Assembly: GCF_000516985.1 (NCBI RefSeq)
Contig: NW_006917097.1
Location: 1,178,001 to 1,242,000 of the forward strand
Direction of reading: 5' to 3'
Source: Pestalotiopsis fici W106-1
Lineage: Eukaryota > Ascomycota > Sordariomycetes > Amphisphaeriales > Sporocadaceae
DNA length: 64,000 nucleotides
Both the position numbers and the translations under genes were made by a program. The notes below the pieces were generated by a model. That model saw only the letters and a program-made list of their open reading frames with translations. It was not told the DNA's origin and made no database searches. This document shows, piece by piece, positions 53,781 to 64,000 of this stretch (positions within the stretch are counted from its first letter, which is position 1; every line of letters begins with the position of its first letter).

Positions 53781-54212
53781 ATGGCAGAGCCAAGTTCAAC
53801 TAACAACAAGTCATCAAAGAAGCGATTGGCGTCAGGTAGTGCCGCCAAGTCTGCGCCCACGGATGACGACTGGATTATGATCGTTCAAGATGAGATCCTT
53901 CATGACGAACCCGAAAATGCCCCCGCCTATGAGGTGTTGCTCGACACTCTTGTCGACAATGGTTACATTTTGATGGACGAGTATAAGACGGTGAATACTG
54001 CAAAGGCCTCCGGAGACGACCTGAGGGAGCAGCCAGTCGTGAATTATATCATGGGCACGATCCAGATTGGGCTTCGGCCCAATGATGCAAAGCAGATTGT
54101 CATGGAATCACACTCCCTTATTCTACAGGTATTGGCTGAGAGGTCGGCGAAAGAAAGAGGAAAGAGGTGCGACGGCAAGCTGAAGGAAAGCGACGCATCA
54201 TCGGTAGATTGA
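53781..54212 (+). CDS. Hypothetical 143-residue protein
   Basis: A single open frame with a Ser/Lys-rich start (KSSKKRLASGSAAKSAPTDDDW), an acidic helix-rich middle (APAYEVLLDTLVDNGYILMDEYK) and a Lys/Glu-rich tail. No signal peptide, membrane segment or known motif. The predicted amphipathic helices and tidy ATG/stop make it plausible, but I do not recognise a family. Confidence 0.5.
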   Translation: MAEPSSTNNKSSKKRLASGSAAKSAPTDDDWIMIVQDEILHDEPENAPAYEVLLDTLVDNGYILMDEYKTVNTAKASGDDLREQPVVNYIMGTIQIGLRPNDAKQIVMESHSLILQVLAERSAKERGKRCDGKLKESDASSVD

Positions 54213-54410
54213 ACTCTTCCGTTCATTGCCAAGCAAGACTGTTGTTTGTACATCTCACAGGCGAGGGTGTGATTAGACCATGTTCGAGCTAGAAGATCAA
54301 GCTGGTAAAGAGCCTCTGCAAAGACTTGACAAACGTTCGCATGCCGTACTAGATGGTTTCACGTTATTGAATTGCACTTTTAGAGGTCTAATTACCACTT
54401 GACTCATGGT

Positions 54411-55377
54411 CTACTGCCCAAGGATCTTTCCCAGCTCCTCACCACGGCTAGTCGCGGCCTTGACAGCCTTGTCAACAATTTCCTTGAATCCCGAAGCCTC
54501 AAAGCTCTCCAGCGCAGCTTGTGTGGTTCCGTTGGGGCTGGTGACGTTCTTGCGCAGCTGGGCCGGGCTGTCTGACGACTCAACCAGCATCTTGCCGGCA
54601 CCGAAGCAGGTCTGAATGGCCAACCGTGTTGCTTGCTCCTCCGATAGACCCAGGCTCGTGGCGCTGGCAATCAAGTGCTCAACCATGGCAAAGAAGTAGG
54701 CGGGTCCAGAGCCTGACAGACAAAATTAGAAAGGCATTCATGATCGAATTGAAATTACATTTACTTACCCGACAGCCCCGTGACAACATCAATGAGCTCC
54801 TCCTTGTCGACCCACTCGGTCGCCTTGCTGAAGCTGCTCAAGAGACCAGTGACGAGCGTCTTTTCGTCCTCGGTGACATCGGAGCTGGCAAAGAGGCCCG
54901 AGGCTCCCTCACCGTACAGGGCCGGGGTGTTGGGCATGACGCGGACGGCGTGCGGGGTGCGGCCGTCGGCGCCCTTGAACCAGTCGACGAGGCTGACGAG
55001 GGTGATGCCGGCGGCAATGGAGACGACGACGGGCAGCGAGCTGCGGCTTGCCCACGAGCCGCCGAGCTCCTGGCACACGCCCTTGGCCACCTGCGGCTTG
55101 ACGGCCAGAATGACCACGTCGGCGTCCTGGGCCGCCTCGACATTGGATGTCGTGGTGCGCACGCCCAGCGCGGCCATCTTGTCACGGTTCACCTCCCACG
55201 GCTCCGACACGCAAATGTTGTCCTTTTTGGTGCCCTTGGCGAGCAGGCCGCCGATAATGGCTGCGGCCATGTTGCCTCCGCCTGCGCGACCGATGGGGTC
55301 AGTTGAGATGCTTCATGCACGGGTTCGAGCTTGGACTCACCAATGAAGCTAATCTTGCTTTCTTCCAACTTGACCAT
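54411..55377 (-). CDS. Pyrroline-5-carboxylate reductase
   Basis: Three exons on the minus strand (55341-55377, 54769-55281, 54411-54712; introns of 59 and 56 nt) give 283 residues, the normal P5CR length. The Rossmann start KISFIGGGNMAAAIIGGLL is restored by the first splice. Later are VILAVKPQV, VRVMPNTPALYGEGASG and the C-terminal helical signature VTGLSGSGPAYFFAMVEHL plus TSPNGTTQAALESFE. The enzyme reduces pyrroline-5-carboxylate to proline with NAD(P)H, the last step of proline synthesis; the active form is an oligomer. No targeting signal is visible. Codon use is strongly G/C-rich, as for a well-expressed housekeeping gene. Confidence 0.95.
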
Positions 55378-55942
55378 TTTGAATGAAGCCTGTGTAATTT
55401 TTTGGTTTGCTAGAAAAGGAAACAACGGCAATCTTGTAGATGTTGGCAATTTCTAGTTCACACGAGTCACCTTTTACAAAGCCGCTACGTTATCTGTAGC
55501 TGCGATCTCGGGAGCGGTACGTCTTCTCCACACCCCCCTGCCGCTGATATCCGCCCACTAAAAATCAAAAAGTCGGGGCTCCGTTTGTCCCACTTTTTAG
55601 TGGCCGTGGTCGAATACTGCCCAAGCCACCATTCAGAATCGTGAGGATAAATGAGTGAGCACGACACGACTCTATTACCGAGATGGCCAGCCCGTCTGAT
55701 AGGCAATTTACGCTTGGGATGTCGGCCAGTGCACAATTCGGGTTCGTGTCGTAGAACTTTCTATTACACTCCTTCCTGAGCACTTGGTTGGGGAAGTACT
55801 TAAGCAATGTTAAAGAAGGTACCTACATACAACATCCATTAACATGGTTTCTTGGCATGATCATGAAAGAGGTCGCCAACGAATATCATGTTTTAGTCTA
55901 TCGTGAATGAATAATGGTCGGTCACTGCCTCGCTGACAGTGT
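55378..55942. other. Intergenic, no gene seen
   Basis: About 560 bp; upstream of the P5CR gene and downstream of the HET pseudogene. No supported feature. Confidence 0.45.
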
Positions 55943-57598
55943 TCAGGGGGAAGAGCTGCCATGGCAATTCGTACGAACATGCAGGGGCTGAAAATCGTCG
56001 TCCAACCTCACGATGCGTCCCTGCTCCGTAGTTCCAAGATTGACATCCTCGCCAACATCCGCGAATATCTTCAATCCGTCTCTCAGCAGTACATTTTCTA
56101 CATTCGAGTCTTCAATGCGTTCAATGACACTATTTATTTTATCCAACTTGTGCTGTGCTGATCCACGGGAGAGGGATTCGCTCCATGATGTCAAATACCA
56201 GACGTATTGAGCTGTGCCCCTCACCTTTAGGGGGGCGTTCGGCCGCACTCCAACGTATATGCATTGCCCACTGGTCGTGTATATCAATATTGACATCAAG
56301 AATGATGCTTGGCTGCGATTCGAGTTTCCGAATCTGAATATTCCCGAATGATCCATAGCATCCTCGGGCATTGTAGACACGATGATACCATGTTTGTGCT
56401 TCTCTTCGAGAAAACACAACAAGCCGAATTTAAATGAGGAGTGCAACCTCGGGGTGTTTGATAAGACAGCACCAGTATAGGTCATAAACCGACTGGGACG
56501 AGACTCGAGGTAAAGGTCCCCTTCCTGTTTGAAATATCTGTCTGGTAACAACATTGGTCTCTAAGGCACATCGCACCGGCAATAGAGTCCTGAGAAATTC
56601 TTATGTCTTCTTCTGACAGGTAGGCAAAGTGACTCGAATACGCCAGCACCGTTCCAGATATTTAGCAAAATCCAACTGTTCCCAAATGAATGTGCCAGAG
56701 GTAATTCAATGGACAGCCCGACATTTGTAATGGAATAGGAGGTCGAATTCCTTTTCGAGTATGCAAAAATGTTGGCCGCCTGGCTGAAAGTGCTAGGTGA
56801 TGGCGCAAGAATACTGGTCCAGTCGGACGGCACGTCGTCGTTCCAGGTCCAGGCGAATATCGACTGGTCACTTGACGTCTTGATGATTTCTTCCTGAAGT
56901 CTAGTGAACGCTTTGCGCCCTTCTCCGTATAACAGCGGCATGTTCAAATCGAAAATCCCAAGCATGCAGTAAGCCATATCCTCTTCTCTTGTAGTTCGGC
57001 GCCTGGACAGCCATGACATTTTTGCCGCGACACTCGAATCCGACATTTCTTTAATGGAAGAGAGTGCTTCGCGTTTAATACCAGTGACCTCGCTTATGGC
57101 TTGAAGAAGCAAATCACCATCACGACTGCCGAGCTTGACCCAATCGCGAGAGTAGAAGATGACCTCTCTTGGAGCCAGAAGTTCTTGCAACGTCCAACCA
57201 CGGGTAAACCATTTGCTCTCTCTGAAGGCAGGCTGTTTTCCCACATCGCTGTTTTGTTGGAGGGATACATCTGCCATGTGAACATAACATTCAACAGCAG
57301 CATGGTACCAGGTGAACATTGAATTGATGGCCTCGCTCAATTCCGCCGAGCTAGTCTTGTCGATGCAGTTGGTGTCTACCCACATCCAGTCAATCTCGTG
57401 ACTGCGTGCAATCCGGCAGGCGCCTATTATCTTTTGGTATCCTGACTTCTTTATAAGTGCATCTGTGTGTGGTGCAATCCACTGCTGGTACGTGACCTCG
57501 CTATTCCTTTCCCAGGTATGCGAGAAGATGGCGTATTGCGGTATATCAGAGCCGAAGAACTCGCTTAAGATGAGCGTGGACGTGTTGATCAAACGCAT
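55943..57598 (-). pseudogene. HET-domain protein 2 with an in-frame stop
   Basis: A single frame from ATG 57598 to 55943 (551 codons with one internal TAG at 56561-56563). The HET domain starts at residue 1 in the typical HET-E/NWD style: MRLINTSTLILSEFFG, YAIFSHTWE, DWMWVDTNCIDKTSSAELSEAI, SKWFTRGWTLQELLAPREV and AYCMLGIFDLNMPLLYGEG. After the stop, the same frame continues RPMLLPDRYFKQEGDLYLESR for 200 codons without disruption. A CAG to TAG change in CpA context would explain it. A truncated 345-residue protein would still contain the whole HET domain, so function may persist. Assembly error is an alternative. Confidence 0.75.
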
Positions 57599-60028
57599 GT
57601 CGATGGACCGGATATGATAAAACTCTTGTGTTTAGTTTTGGAACTCGCGTGGCACAATTCAATTTACCTAAACTAGGTAGACCAACGAAAGAAACAAAAA
57701 AGGAGCAGAACATGAAGTTCAGTAACCGCTTTGGGGCTGTAGAATGCGGGGTTCAACAGGTCATTACGTCTTTATCTACCAAATGAGACGTAGCCTTGCA
57801 TAATCATTATATGACGATCGGCAAATATCTGGTCCTCACGGTCCACCCTCCTGTCTTATGGGTAACATGCGTATCATGTGAAACAGTTCTTTGTTCAGGT
57901 CTTCAAGGCCGATTTGAGACAAAAGTTGCCAAGTATGATCTGATTGAATGAATATTATGGTTTGTGTTTACATCAATCGTAGACGTCTTTGCAAGAGTTC
58001 TGAATCCCCATATTTCAATCCAATTAACTGTTGGTATCGTTGCGAATGCTCCGAGACTTTCTGTCCTATTATAAGAGAAAGAGTTATTGATACAAAATTG
58101 ACGATGAAGGTTAAGTTTCTTGAATTTGAAATTCACAGCCTGTCTTGTTGTTGATTATTCATGGCCTTGCTAAAAGTGAATTTTGGGTCCAATCACAAAA
58201 TCTGACGAGGTCATTACAAACCTTGTGAAGTAGAAAGATATCGTAACTCAACTAAAATGGATATCATGATCGGCTTTGGTAAAATTCTGGCATTTCTCTT
58301 TGGCCCCGTGGTTGAGATATGACCTTGCTTTCAAACTCACATATACGGTCCTGCCTCGACACTGAGCCTTCCGGAGCACCAAAAGAAAAAAAAAAAAAAA
58401 AAAAAGAAGGGAAATAAAAAGAATTAACAAAGGGCATGAAAAGAAGAAGAAGAAAACCCCTCCCATGTGAGAACTATTATAATTCGGTAAAAGTACATTT
58501 CGTCAGAACATGAACAAATGACCTGTCTTGATAGTGTTCTTGACTGTAAATGGTCACAGTATATGAAAAGTAACAAGATTCAGTTACGTCTAGTCTTCTC
58601 ACGGTACAGGGGACCAAAGGCTTGTCCTAGTCTCGACATGGGAAATATTAACCTCTGTACTGCTCAAGAAAGGAACATACTTGGGTTAAAAGTAATACAG
58701 TGTTCTGATCGGATCCGAAACCCGCTATATTGCAACGGGCTTCGGATGAGTGATTATACTTTCGGCCGAGAGGGAGAGAATCCTCCTCTGCCAAGTTGTG
58801 TTACTCGACAGACACATCTGATAGGTACTCAGCAGAGAGCTTCCATACGAGGAATCCCACACCATCAGGATCTACAAACGGGTACAACCATCTCGACGGA
58901 AACATGGAATACCCCACGTGCTGTCAATGCAAGCATTTGGAATCAAATTGATGCCAAGGATCCAATAGGACCATTATAAATATACCAGATCATCAATAAT
59001 GAGCTTTGATATACCACCAATAATGTTTCTGACAATGCAGGTCATTGACAGCACATGGCTTGATGCTAAGTTTGTCTCTAGCTTACCCCAGTTTCGGGCT
59101 GCCTCCTCTTCTCGAGCAAATGTACCAGGATATAGCAAGTTCCCCCTCACTTATCATATGGTGCTAGCTAGGAAATGACTACTATCGAGTCTAGTTTCAC
59201 TTACAGGTTTCCCTTTTCAAACACGGTGACGGATGTCAATATCCGCCTCTGCATACCTTGGCCGGAATCCGTCTCACCAATTACCTTGTCCAAAGCTTTG
59301 TCGTGGCGCCAATTGATGCCATACAATGGCCGCGATTCAGCATCCGTCACATACGCACATTCTGGCAAATATGATCGAGAACATGCTGGCGCGGAATAAC
59401 CATTTCAGCAGGTATGGAATCCTTTATACAAGCCTCGGCTGGGTCAACCACTCAGGACAAAACTTGGAGTGCAGGCCAGGTATCAAAAGACGAAACACTA
59501 GTGAGCAAAAGAGGGCAACGACTTCGCTTTCAGCCCATAGTTTGCCAGAGTATCGACAATGTGACGCACCCCAGATGTTGGGCCTCGGCCCCTGGCCCTA
59601 TACGACCATTTCATTGGTTCCCTATAAATTCCCCGGATTCTGGTCAGTGAGGAGCTCCACTGAACCGCTGTCCGGGGCACAACTTGGCTGCGGGGAAGCC
59701 CCTGGTCAATGGCGTCGTCTGTCGCCTCCCCACGAGATCCCATCGCACATACTCGCATGTAGAGAGTCGAGACCCGCGTCACAGCGCGATAAAGAAAGTC
59801 CACAGCCTATCGCTTCCACATATCAGCTACTCGAGGCGTACAATGATAGACCAGGGTGAGGAGTATGCAGACGTGCGGACTCGTGCGGGGTGTGGGATTG
59901 TATCACGGCCTATATCAGCTACGAACCTCCTGATTCAGCTTCAACATTCAAGTGTAGTAAAGAAAGCTGGCTTACATGGTCAGCTAAGGAGATATTGTTT
60001 TGAGAATCTGTAGCTACAAGTTTTCAAA
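57599..60028. other. Long intergenic region, no gene seen
   Basis: About 2.4 kb. It holds an A-run (58384-58406), an imperfect 12-bp inverted repeat (58713-58747) and several open frames of low quality, including one of 153 codons at 58518-58979 that I do not accept. Confidence 0.45.
58713..58747. repeat. Imperfect inverted repeat (12-bp arms, 11-nt loop)
   Basis: ATCCGAAACCCG and CGGGCTTCGGAT pair with one mismatch around an 11-nt spacer. The CCG/CGG ends could suit a zinc-cluster regulator, but no nearby start codon supports that. Confidence 0.5.
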
Positions 60029-62419
60029 ATGTCGTCCCAACCCGCAATCGATACCAAAGTCACCCCCCAGGTTACTCCGCCGAGTCCTGACCACGAAAAG
60101 GCCGAGGTCTCCCAACTCGAGCAGGTATCGACTCAAGAACACCCGCCTGGCAAAGGGCACTATGTTGAAGAAGATGGACTTCGTACAGAAGGCAAGTTCT
60201 GCTGGTCATGCAGTTGGTGTCAACTTTGGCATGCTAATAATTGGCGACTCCAGGGGATGGAGTGATCCATCAGGATACACAAGTAGGCAGCACGCATTCG
60301 ATATGGTCCTTTCGTGGGCAGAGCTGATCCAAGTGAATACAGATGACAACAAAGAGAAAGATGGCTCTCGTTGCCCAGGTTAGCGAACCAAGGAGCATAG
60401 CTGAGCGCAACGACTCTTGACTAACCTCTGCCAGGCATTCTTGTGGACCGGCTCTCAGATCCCAGTTTACCTATTCGGAGGCGTACGTATGTTCAAAAAT
60501 GTACGAGAAGAGTCGCCTAACATTGCTTAGATACCTCCATACATCTATGGAGACCTAGGCGGGACTGACAGATGGGTGTGGTTTGTTCTCGCCAATTTGC
60601 TTTCCTTGGCGGGAATTTGTCCATTCGTCGGATCAATGTCCGATCTGCTAGGGCGACGTTATGTTGCCCTCCTGGGTATGAGCTTCCGATTCTCATCATC
60701 ATATTGACAAGTCTTGATACTGATTGCGATCCAGGGGCCTCGTTGATCGTTGTTGGAATGATCATCTGCTCCACCGCACAAGACATTAACGCATTCATCG
60801 GTACGAACATCCAGCGGCTTCATAACAAGAAATGAAATGGTGACTGACAATGTGAAGCTGGCATGGTCTTTGCTGGTGTCGGGGCCGGTATCAATGAGCT
60901 CACAGCCCTGGCAGCCACGTCCGAGCTCGCGCCAACCTCAAAGAGAGGCATTTATGTCGGTGCACTCATCTTTACCATTGTTCCGTTCTGTCCATCAGTC
61001 CTATGGGGCCAACTGATTGCGTATTACTCGACTTGGAGATATGTCGGGCTGTTCTGTGCTTTGTGGGCTTTCATCGGTCTTGTTCTGACTGCAGTCTTTT
61101 ACTTTCCGCCGCCTCGTGTCAACTCTGATGGCCTAAGCCGGCGCGAGGTCTTGAAGCGTATCGACTATGTTGGTGGTTTCACTAGCATTTCTGGAATGAT
61201 CTTGTTCATGGCTGGGATGCAGTGGGGAGGATACCAGGTAAGCAAGCCATCTTTGACATTGCTGGCGCCCTCGTATCGCTAATCATGGCATGTCAAGTAT
61301 CCCTGGACCTCTGCTCATGCCCTCGTACCATTGTTCCTCGGAGCCGCACTGCTGGTGGCGTTTGGAGTGTGGGAGGCCAAGTTTGCACCGTATCCCATGT
61401 TCCCCCGCCGTCTCAATCAAGCCCCGTCGATTCTTATCTGGACTCTGGTCATTACCTTTATCTCGGGTGCCAACTTCTTTTCCATTCTCATGTTTTGGCC
61501 GGTGCAGGCATTCAACGTCTACGGCCACGATCCCGTCCAAGTGGGAATTCGCGGGCTTCCTGTCGCATTTGGCATCATGTTTGGTGCAGTCATAGTTCTC
61601 GTCCTACTCTCCGTCTTTCGTGGTCAGAACAAGACGCTCATGGTAGTATCATCGGTGCTTATGACGACAGGATGCGGCGCCATTGCCGTGGCCGACGTTG
61701 ATAACATGGCACAGCTGTGGGGTATTCTCGTATTGGCAGGACTAGGCATCGGCGGTATTGTGGTGCCGGCATCCATCATCACCACCATTATCTGTCCCGA
61801 CGACTTGATTGCAACCGTTGCGGCATTGACGCTAAGCATTAGAGTTATTGGTGGCAGCATTGGATATTGCGTGTACTTTGTGAGTCCAATCACGATTCCT
61901 GGCCCCTCACTTCCCATTTGTTGCTTATCGGGCCCGATGGATGGAGTGGTGTGGTTCGGTATGCGTGTTCCGCATTGGTGCGACCGATACGAGAAGACGA
62001 CACACGCGCGAACCACGCCATGGCAAGGGGTGGTCAGAACTTTACTTCCGAGCTGACCGGAGAGCTAACGGCAAATACTCAATCACCAGAACGTTTTCGT
62101 GAGCAAATTCCAGCCTGCCTCGATCAAGTACATTGGGGATGTTTTGCAACAAGCCAATATCACGTCGACGGAAACGTTGACCGAGGTCATTGGCCTGACC
62201 ACCGAAAGTCTGATTGACCGCATCGCCGACATACCCGGGATCGCCGGCAACCAGACGCTGTACGAGGCCGTGGTCAAGGCCGGACAGATTGCCTATGCGG
62301 AGTCATACAAGTATGTCTACTACAGCAGCATAGCCTTTGGTTTTGTGTCAATAGTCGCTGCACTATTCCTGGGGGATATTAGCAAGTTTATGGATGACCA
62401 CGTTGCAGTGGTTATGTAA
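60029..62419 (+). CDS. MFS transporter 2 (TRI12-like)
   Basis: Nine exons are inferred (60029-60191, 60254-60282, 60343-60378, 60435-60482, 60531-60675, 60735-60800, 60858-61237, 61298-61879, 62090-62419), giving 592 residues with consistent phase. The core is well supported: AFLWTGSQIPVYLFGG, GDLGGTDRWVWFVLANLL, motif A GSMSDLLGRRYVALLG, GVGAGINELTALAATSELAP, FVGGFTSISG-like helices and a C-terminal AYAESYKYVYYSSIAFG. Exon 2 (29 nt) and exon 3 (36 nt) are micro-exons. Intron 1 has a GC donor with consensus AG then GCAAGT. The last intron is 210 nt, long for this region. Plasma-membrane efflux or uptake is expected; the substrate is unknown. The N-terminal exons are the least certain. Confidence 0.85.
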
Positions 62420-63606
62420 ATCTGTTGGTCTGGTAAGCAAAGTTGGTCAATGTAGGACACAGCTTGTAGGTGCCTGCCTGCATGGCTACCACCGACCTGG
62501 ATCGGACGATGCAGGTACGGAAATAGGCAGTAGCACGAAAAGTGGAAGAGGGGTAAACTGGAGACTTGGGTAGGAGATTGATTGCGTGGGCAAAGAGATT
62601 GGATGATATGGGCGGAAATTTCAGAAAGAAAAAAAAAACATGTCAGAGCTGCGTGGGAGCTGAAAGAGAAAGACGCCGGTGCAAAAGTATATACACGCAC
62701 GGATACGAAGTCTGGTCTCGGTCTCGTTCTGGGTCTCGGTAGGACTTTGGCCTGTATCCACTCTTCTTCTATGCGAGAGTCTGGAGTGTGGGATGGGACT
62801 GACCGTTGGCCTGGGCTCGGTGGTGTAAAATGGTGACATTTTGATCGCCAAGTCTTGGCGTAAATAGCACACATCAAAGCACCATCCTGGTTGTCAGCTC
62901 GGATGATTTTTGGCGGCGCCGAAAGAAAAAGAACCTTTGCTGTGTGAAGCTGTGCAAAGAAGGGAAACGCGTATTGCTGCTAGGCAGTACCTAGTTCGAC
63001 TAGTAAGCGGCTGACGGTTGTGGAGGCGTCGGAGGCGGCCTAGGACATAAAAAATTCCATAGCGCAGACGGGCGCAGACGGGCGCAGACACGCGCGACCG
63101 ACCCACTGGTAGCGCTGCTGTTTCTAGCTGATTGTCCCACTAGTGGATTAGGGGTTTAGGGGAGGTTTGAGCGACACGTCCAAGGTACACGGGTATAGGG
63201 CTGATACAGAAGGACCCAGAGTTCTGGATGCAGCTGAAAAAAAAAAAAAATAACAGAGGTCCAGCCTCGAGGTGCAGATCCCTTAAAACTTTTGCCCTCC
63301 CCCAGTTTTTTATGCGATACCATATTCTGTTGCTGTTATTGTTCTTGTCAGCTGGGACTGACTTTCTAACTTTCATCACTTGCATACTGGCCCCTGAGAT
63401 CATAATCGCCACTGCTCTCTTCCCCGGCCGATCAGTGCAACCTGGTCTAAACTCTATACCCAGCGCCAGCCAATTGACGGCTGTTTCTCCGACCTGGAGT
63501 ATATTTGCCGTCGGCAGTGGGCACCCTCCCATTTACGTGGGCTCGACGAGTTGGCCTTGTTTGTTGATTTATTCTTTTTACCATTCTTACTGCCGTCTTG
63601 TACAAA
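62420..63606. other. Intergenic with short tandem repeats
   Basis: About 1.2 kb. It includes three copies of a GC-rich 10-mer (63062-63091), a GGTCTCG-type repeat (62712-62741) and A-runs (62629-62638, 63237-63250). No gene seen. Confidence 0.5.
63062..63091 (+). repeat. Three tandem copies of a 10-mer
   Basis: GCGCAGACGG twice, then GCGCAGACAC. A simple microsatellite-like repeat in an intergenic region. Confidence 0.7.
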
Positions 63607-64000
63607 ATGTCGGAACATTTTCGTTGCATCATTGTTGGTGGTGGGCCGATGGGTCTCATCACCGCCCATGCCTTGACGGCGGCGGGGATGGACTGGGTGT
63701 TGCTGGAAAGAGAAGACGACATTGTAGTACAAGACACTCCCTGTGTCGTCATGTATCCCGATACCCTCAGAGTCATGGATCAACTCGGACTTGTCGATCG
63801 GTTATTTCGAATCAAGACAACCGTTGACCGTACCCAAACACTAACGCACGACGGCGCCTCATACAATACCACATATCCTCATGACTGGAGCATGGAAAAG
63901 TACGATTTCGCTCAAAAACTTCACGTATCCTTGTCTCAATTCACATGCTGACTATAGAATCCAGTCATGGCAGAGGGAACTGGTATTTTCATCAACCACA
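63607..64000 (+). CDS. FAD-dependent monooxygenase, partial (5' end only)
   Basis: The ATG at 63607 opens into a Rossmann FAD-binding start: CIIVGGGPMGLITAHALTAAGMDWVLLERE, with the GxGxxG-type GGGPMG and the acidic residue at the end of strand 2. VVMYPDTLRVMDQLGLVDRL is typical of the PHBH/phenol-hydroxylase-like group (FAD-binding 3), which uses NAD(P)H and O2 to hydroxylate or epoxidise aromatic and polyketide or terpene substrates. The frame stops at 63949, but an intron clearly begins before this. A donor at 63887 (58-nt intron) or 63925 (33-nt intron), with the acceptor ending at 63957, would continue it. The rest lies beyond the window. It may belong with MFS transporter 2. Confidence 0.85.

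Noticed and set aside
58518..58979. 153-codon open frame
   Set aside because: No family resemblance, irregular composition, no promoter or splice context; likely chance.

Overview
The window is nuclear DNA of a filamentous ascomycete (Pezizomycotina, most likely Sordariomycetes; the order is a guess). The evidence is many 45-75 nt spliceosomal introns with GT-AG borders and CTAAC/CTGAC-type branch sites, genes on both strands without operons, HET-domain and NACHT (NLR-type) genes, fungal carbohydrate-active enzymes (AA13, GH5_9, PL11) and a bZIP/DUF3425 regulator. There is no rRNA, convincing tRNA, CRISPR array or intact transposon. One run of exactly 100 N (8286-8385) is an assembly gap.

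Layout. 0-3.2 kb: partial aldoxime-dehydratase-like gene, HAD haloacid dehalogenase, TatD nuclease. 4.9-9.7 kb: a large NLR-like gene (membrane anchor, alpha/beta hydrolase with Cys at the nucleophile position, NACHT, HEAT repeats) broken by the gap, followed by a decayed unidentified gene (10.1-11.5 kb). 12.2-26.3 kb: starch-active LPMO (AA13-CBM20), short oxysterol-binding protein, coiled-coil protein, divergent Hsp70, RBR ubiquitin ligase, GH5 exo-glucanase. 27-31.7 kb: HET protein and PL11 rhamnogalacturonan lyase.

32.3-50.3 kb is the most interesting part. It is a candidate catabolic cluster: two AtuA-like proteins of different gene structure, an AMP-forming acyl-CoA ligase, a double-hotdog hydratase, two enoyl-CoA hydratase/isomerase proteins, an MFS transporter, a bZIP factor and a berberine-bridge-type oxidase with one in-frame stop. 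Four of the CoA enzymes end in PTS1 tripeptides (SKL, SKL, SHL, SRL), so the pathway is predicted to be peroxisomal. An identical 11-mer, TGAATCATTAG, occurs in four promoter regions of the cluster, 225-295 bp from the nearest start codon, and contains the bZIP-like core TGA-A-TCA. I infer a regulon driven by the local bZIP protein. The substrate is unknown; AtuA homologues are known from bacterial acyclic-terpene catabolism.

52-64 kb: a two-CCCH-finger protein, a small orphan, pyrroline-5-carboxylate reductase, a second HET gene with an in-frame stop, a second MFS transporter with nine exons, and the start of an FAD monooxygenase running off the right edge. Exon borders were read by eye from splice signals and frame continuity and have not been checked against transcripts.
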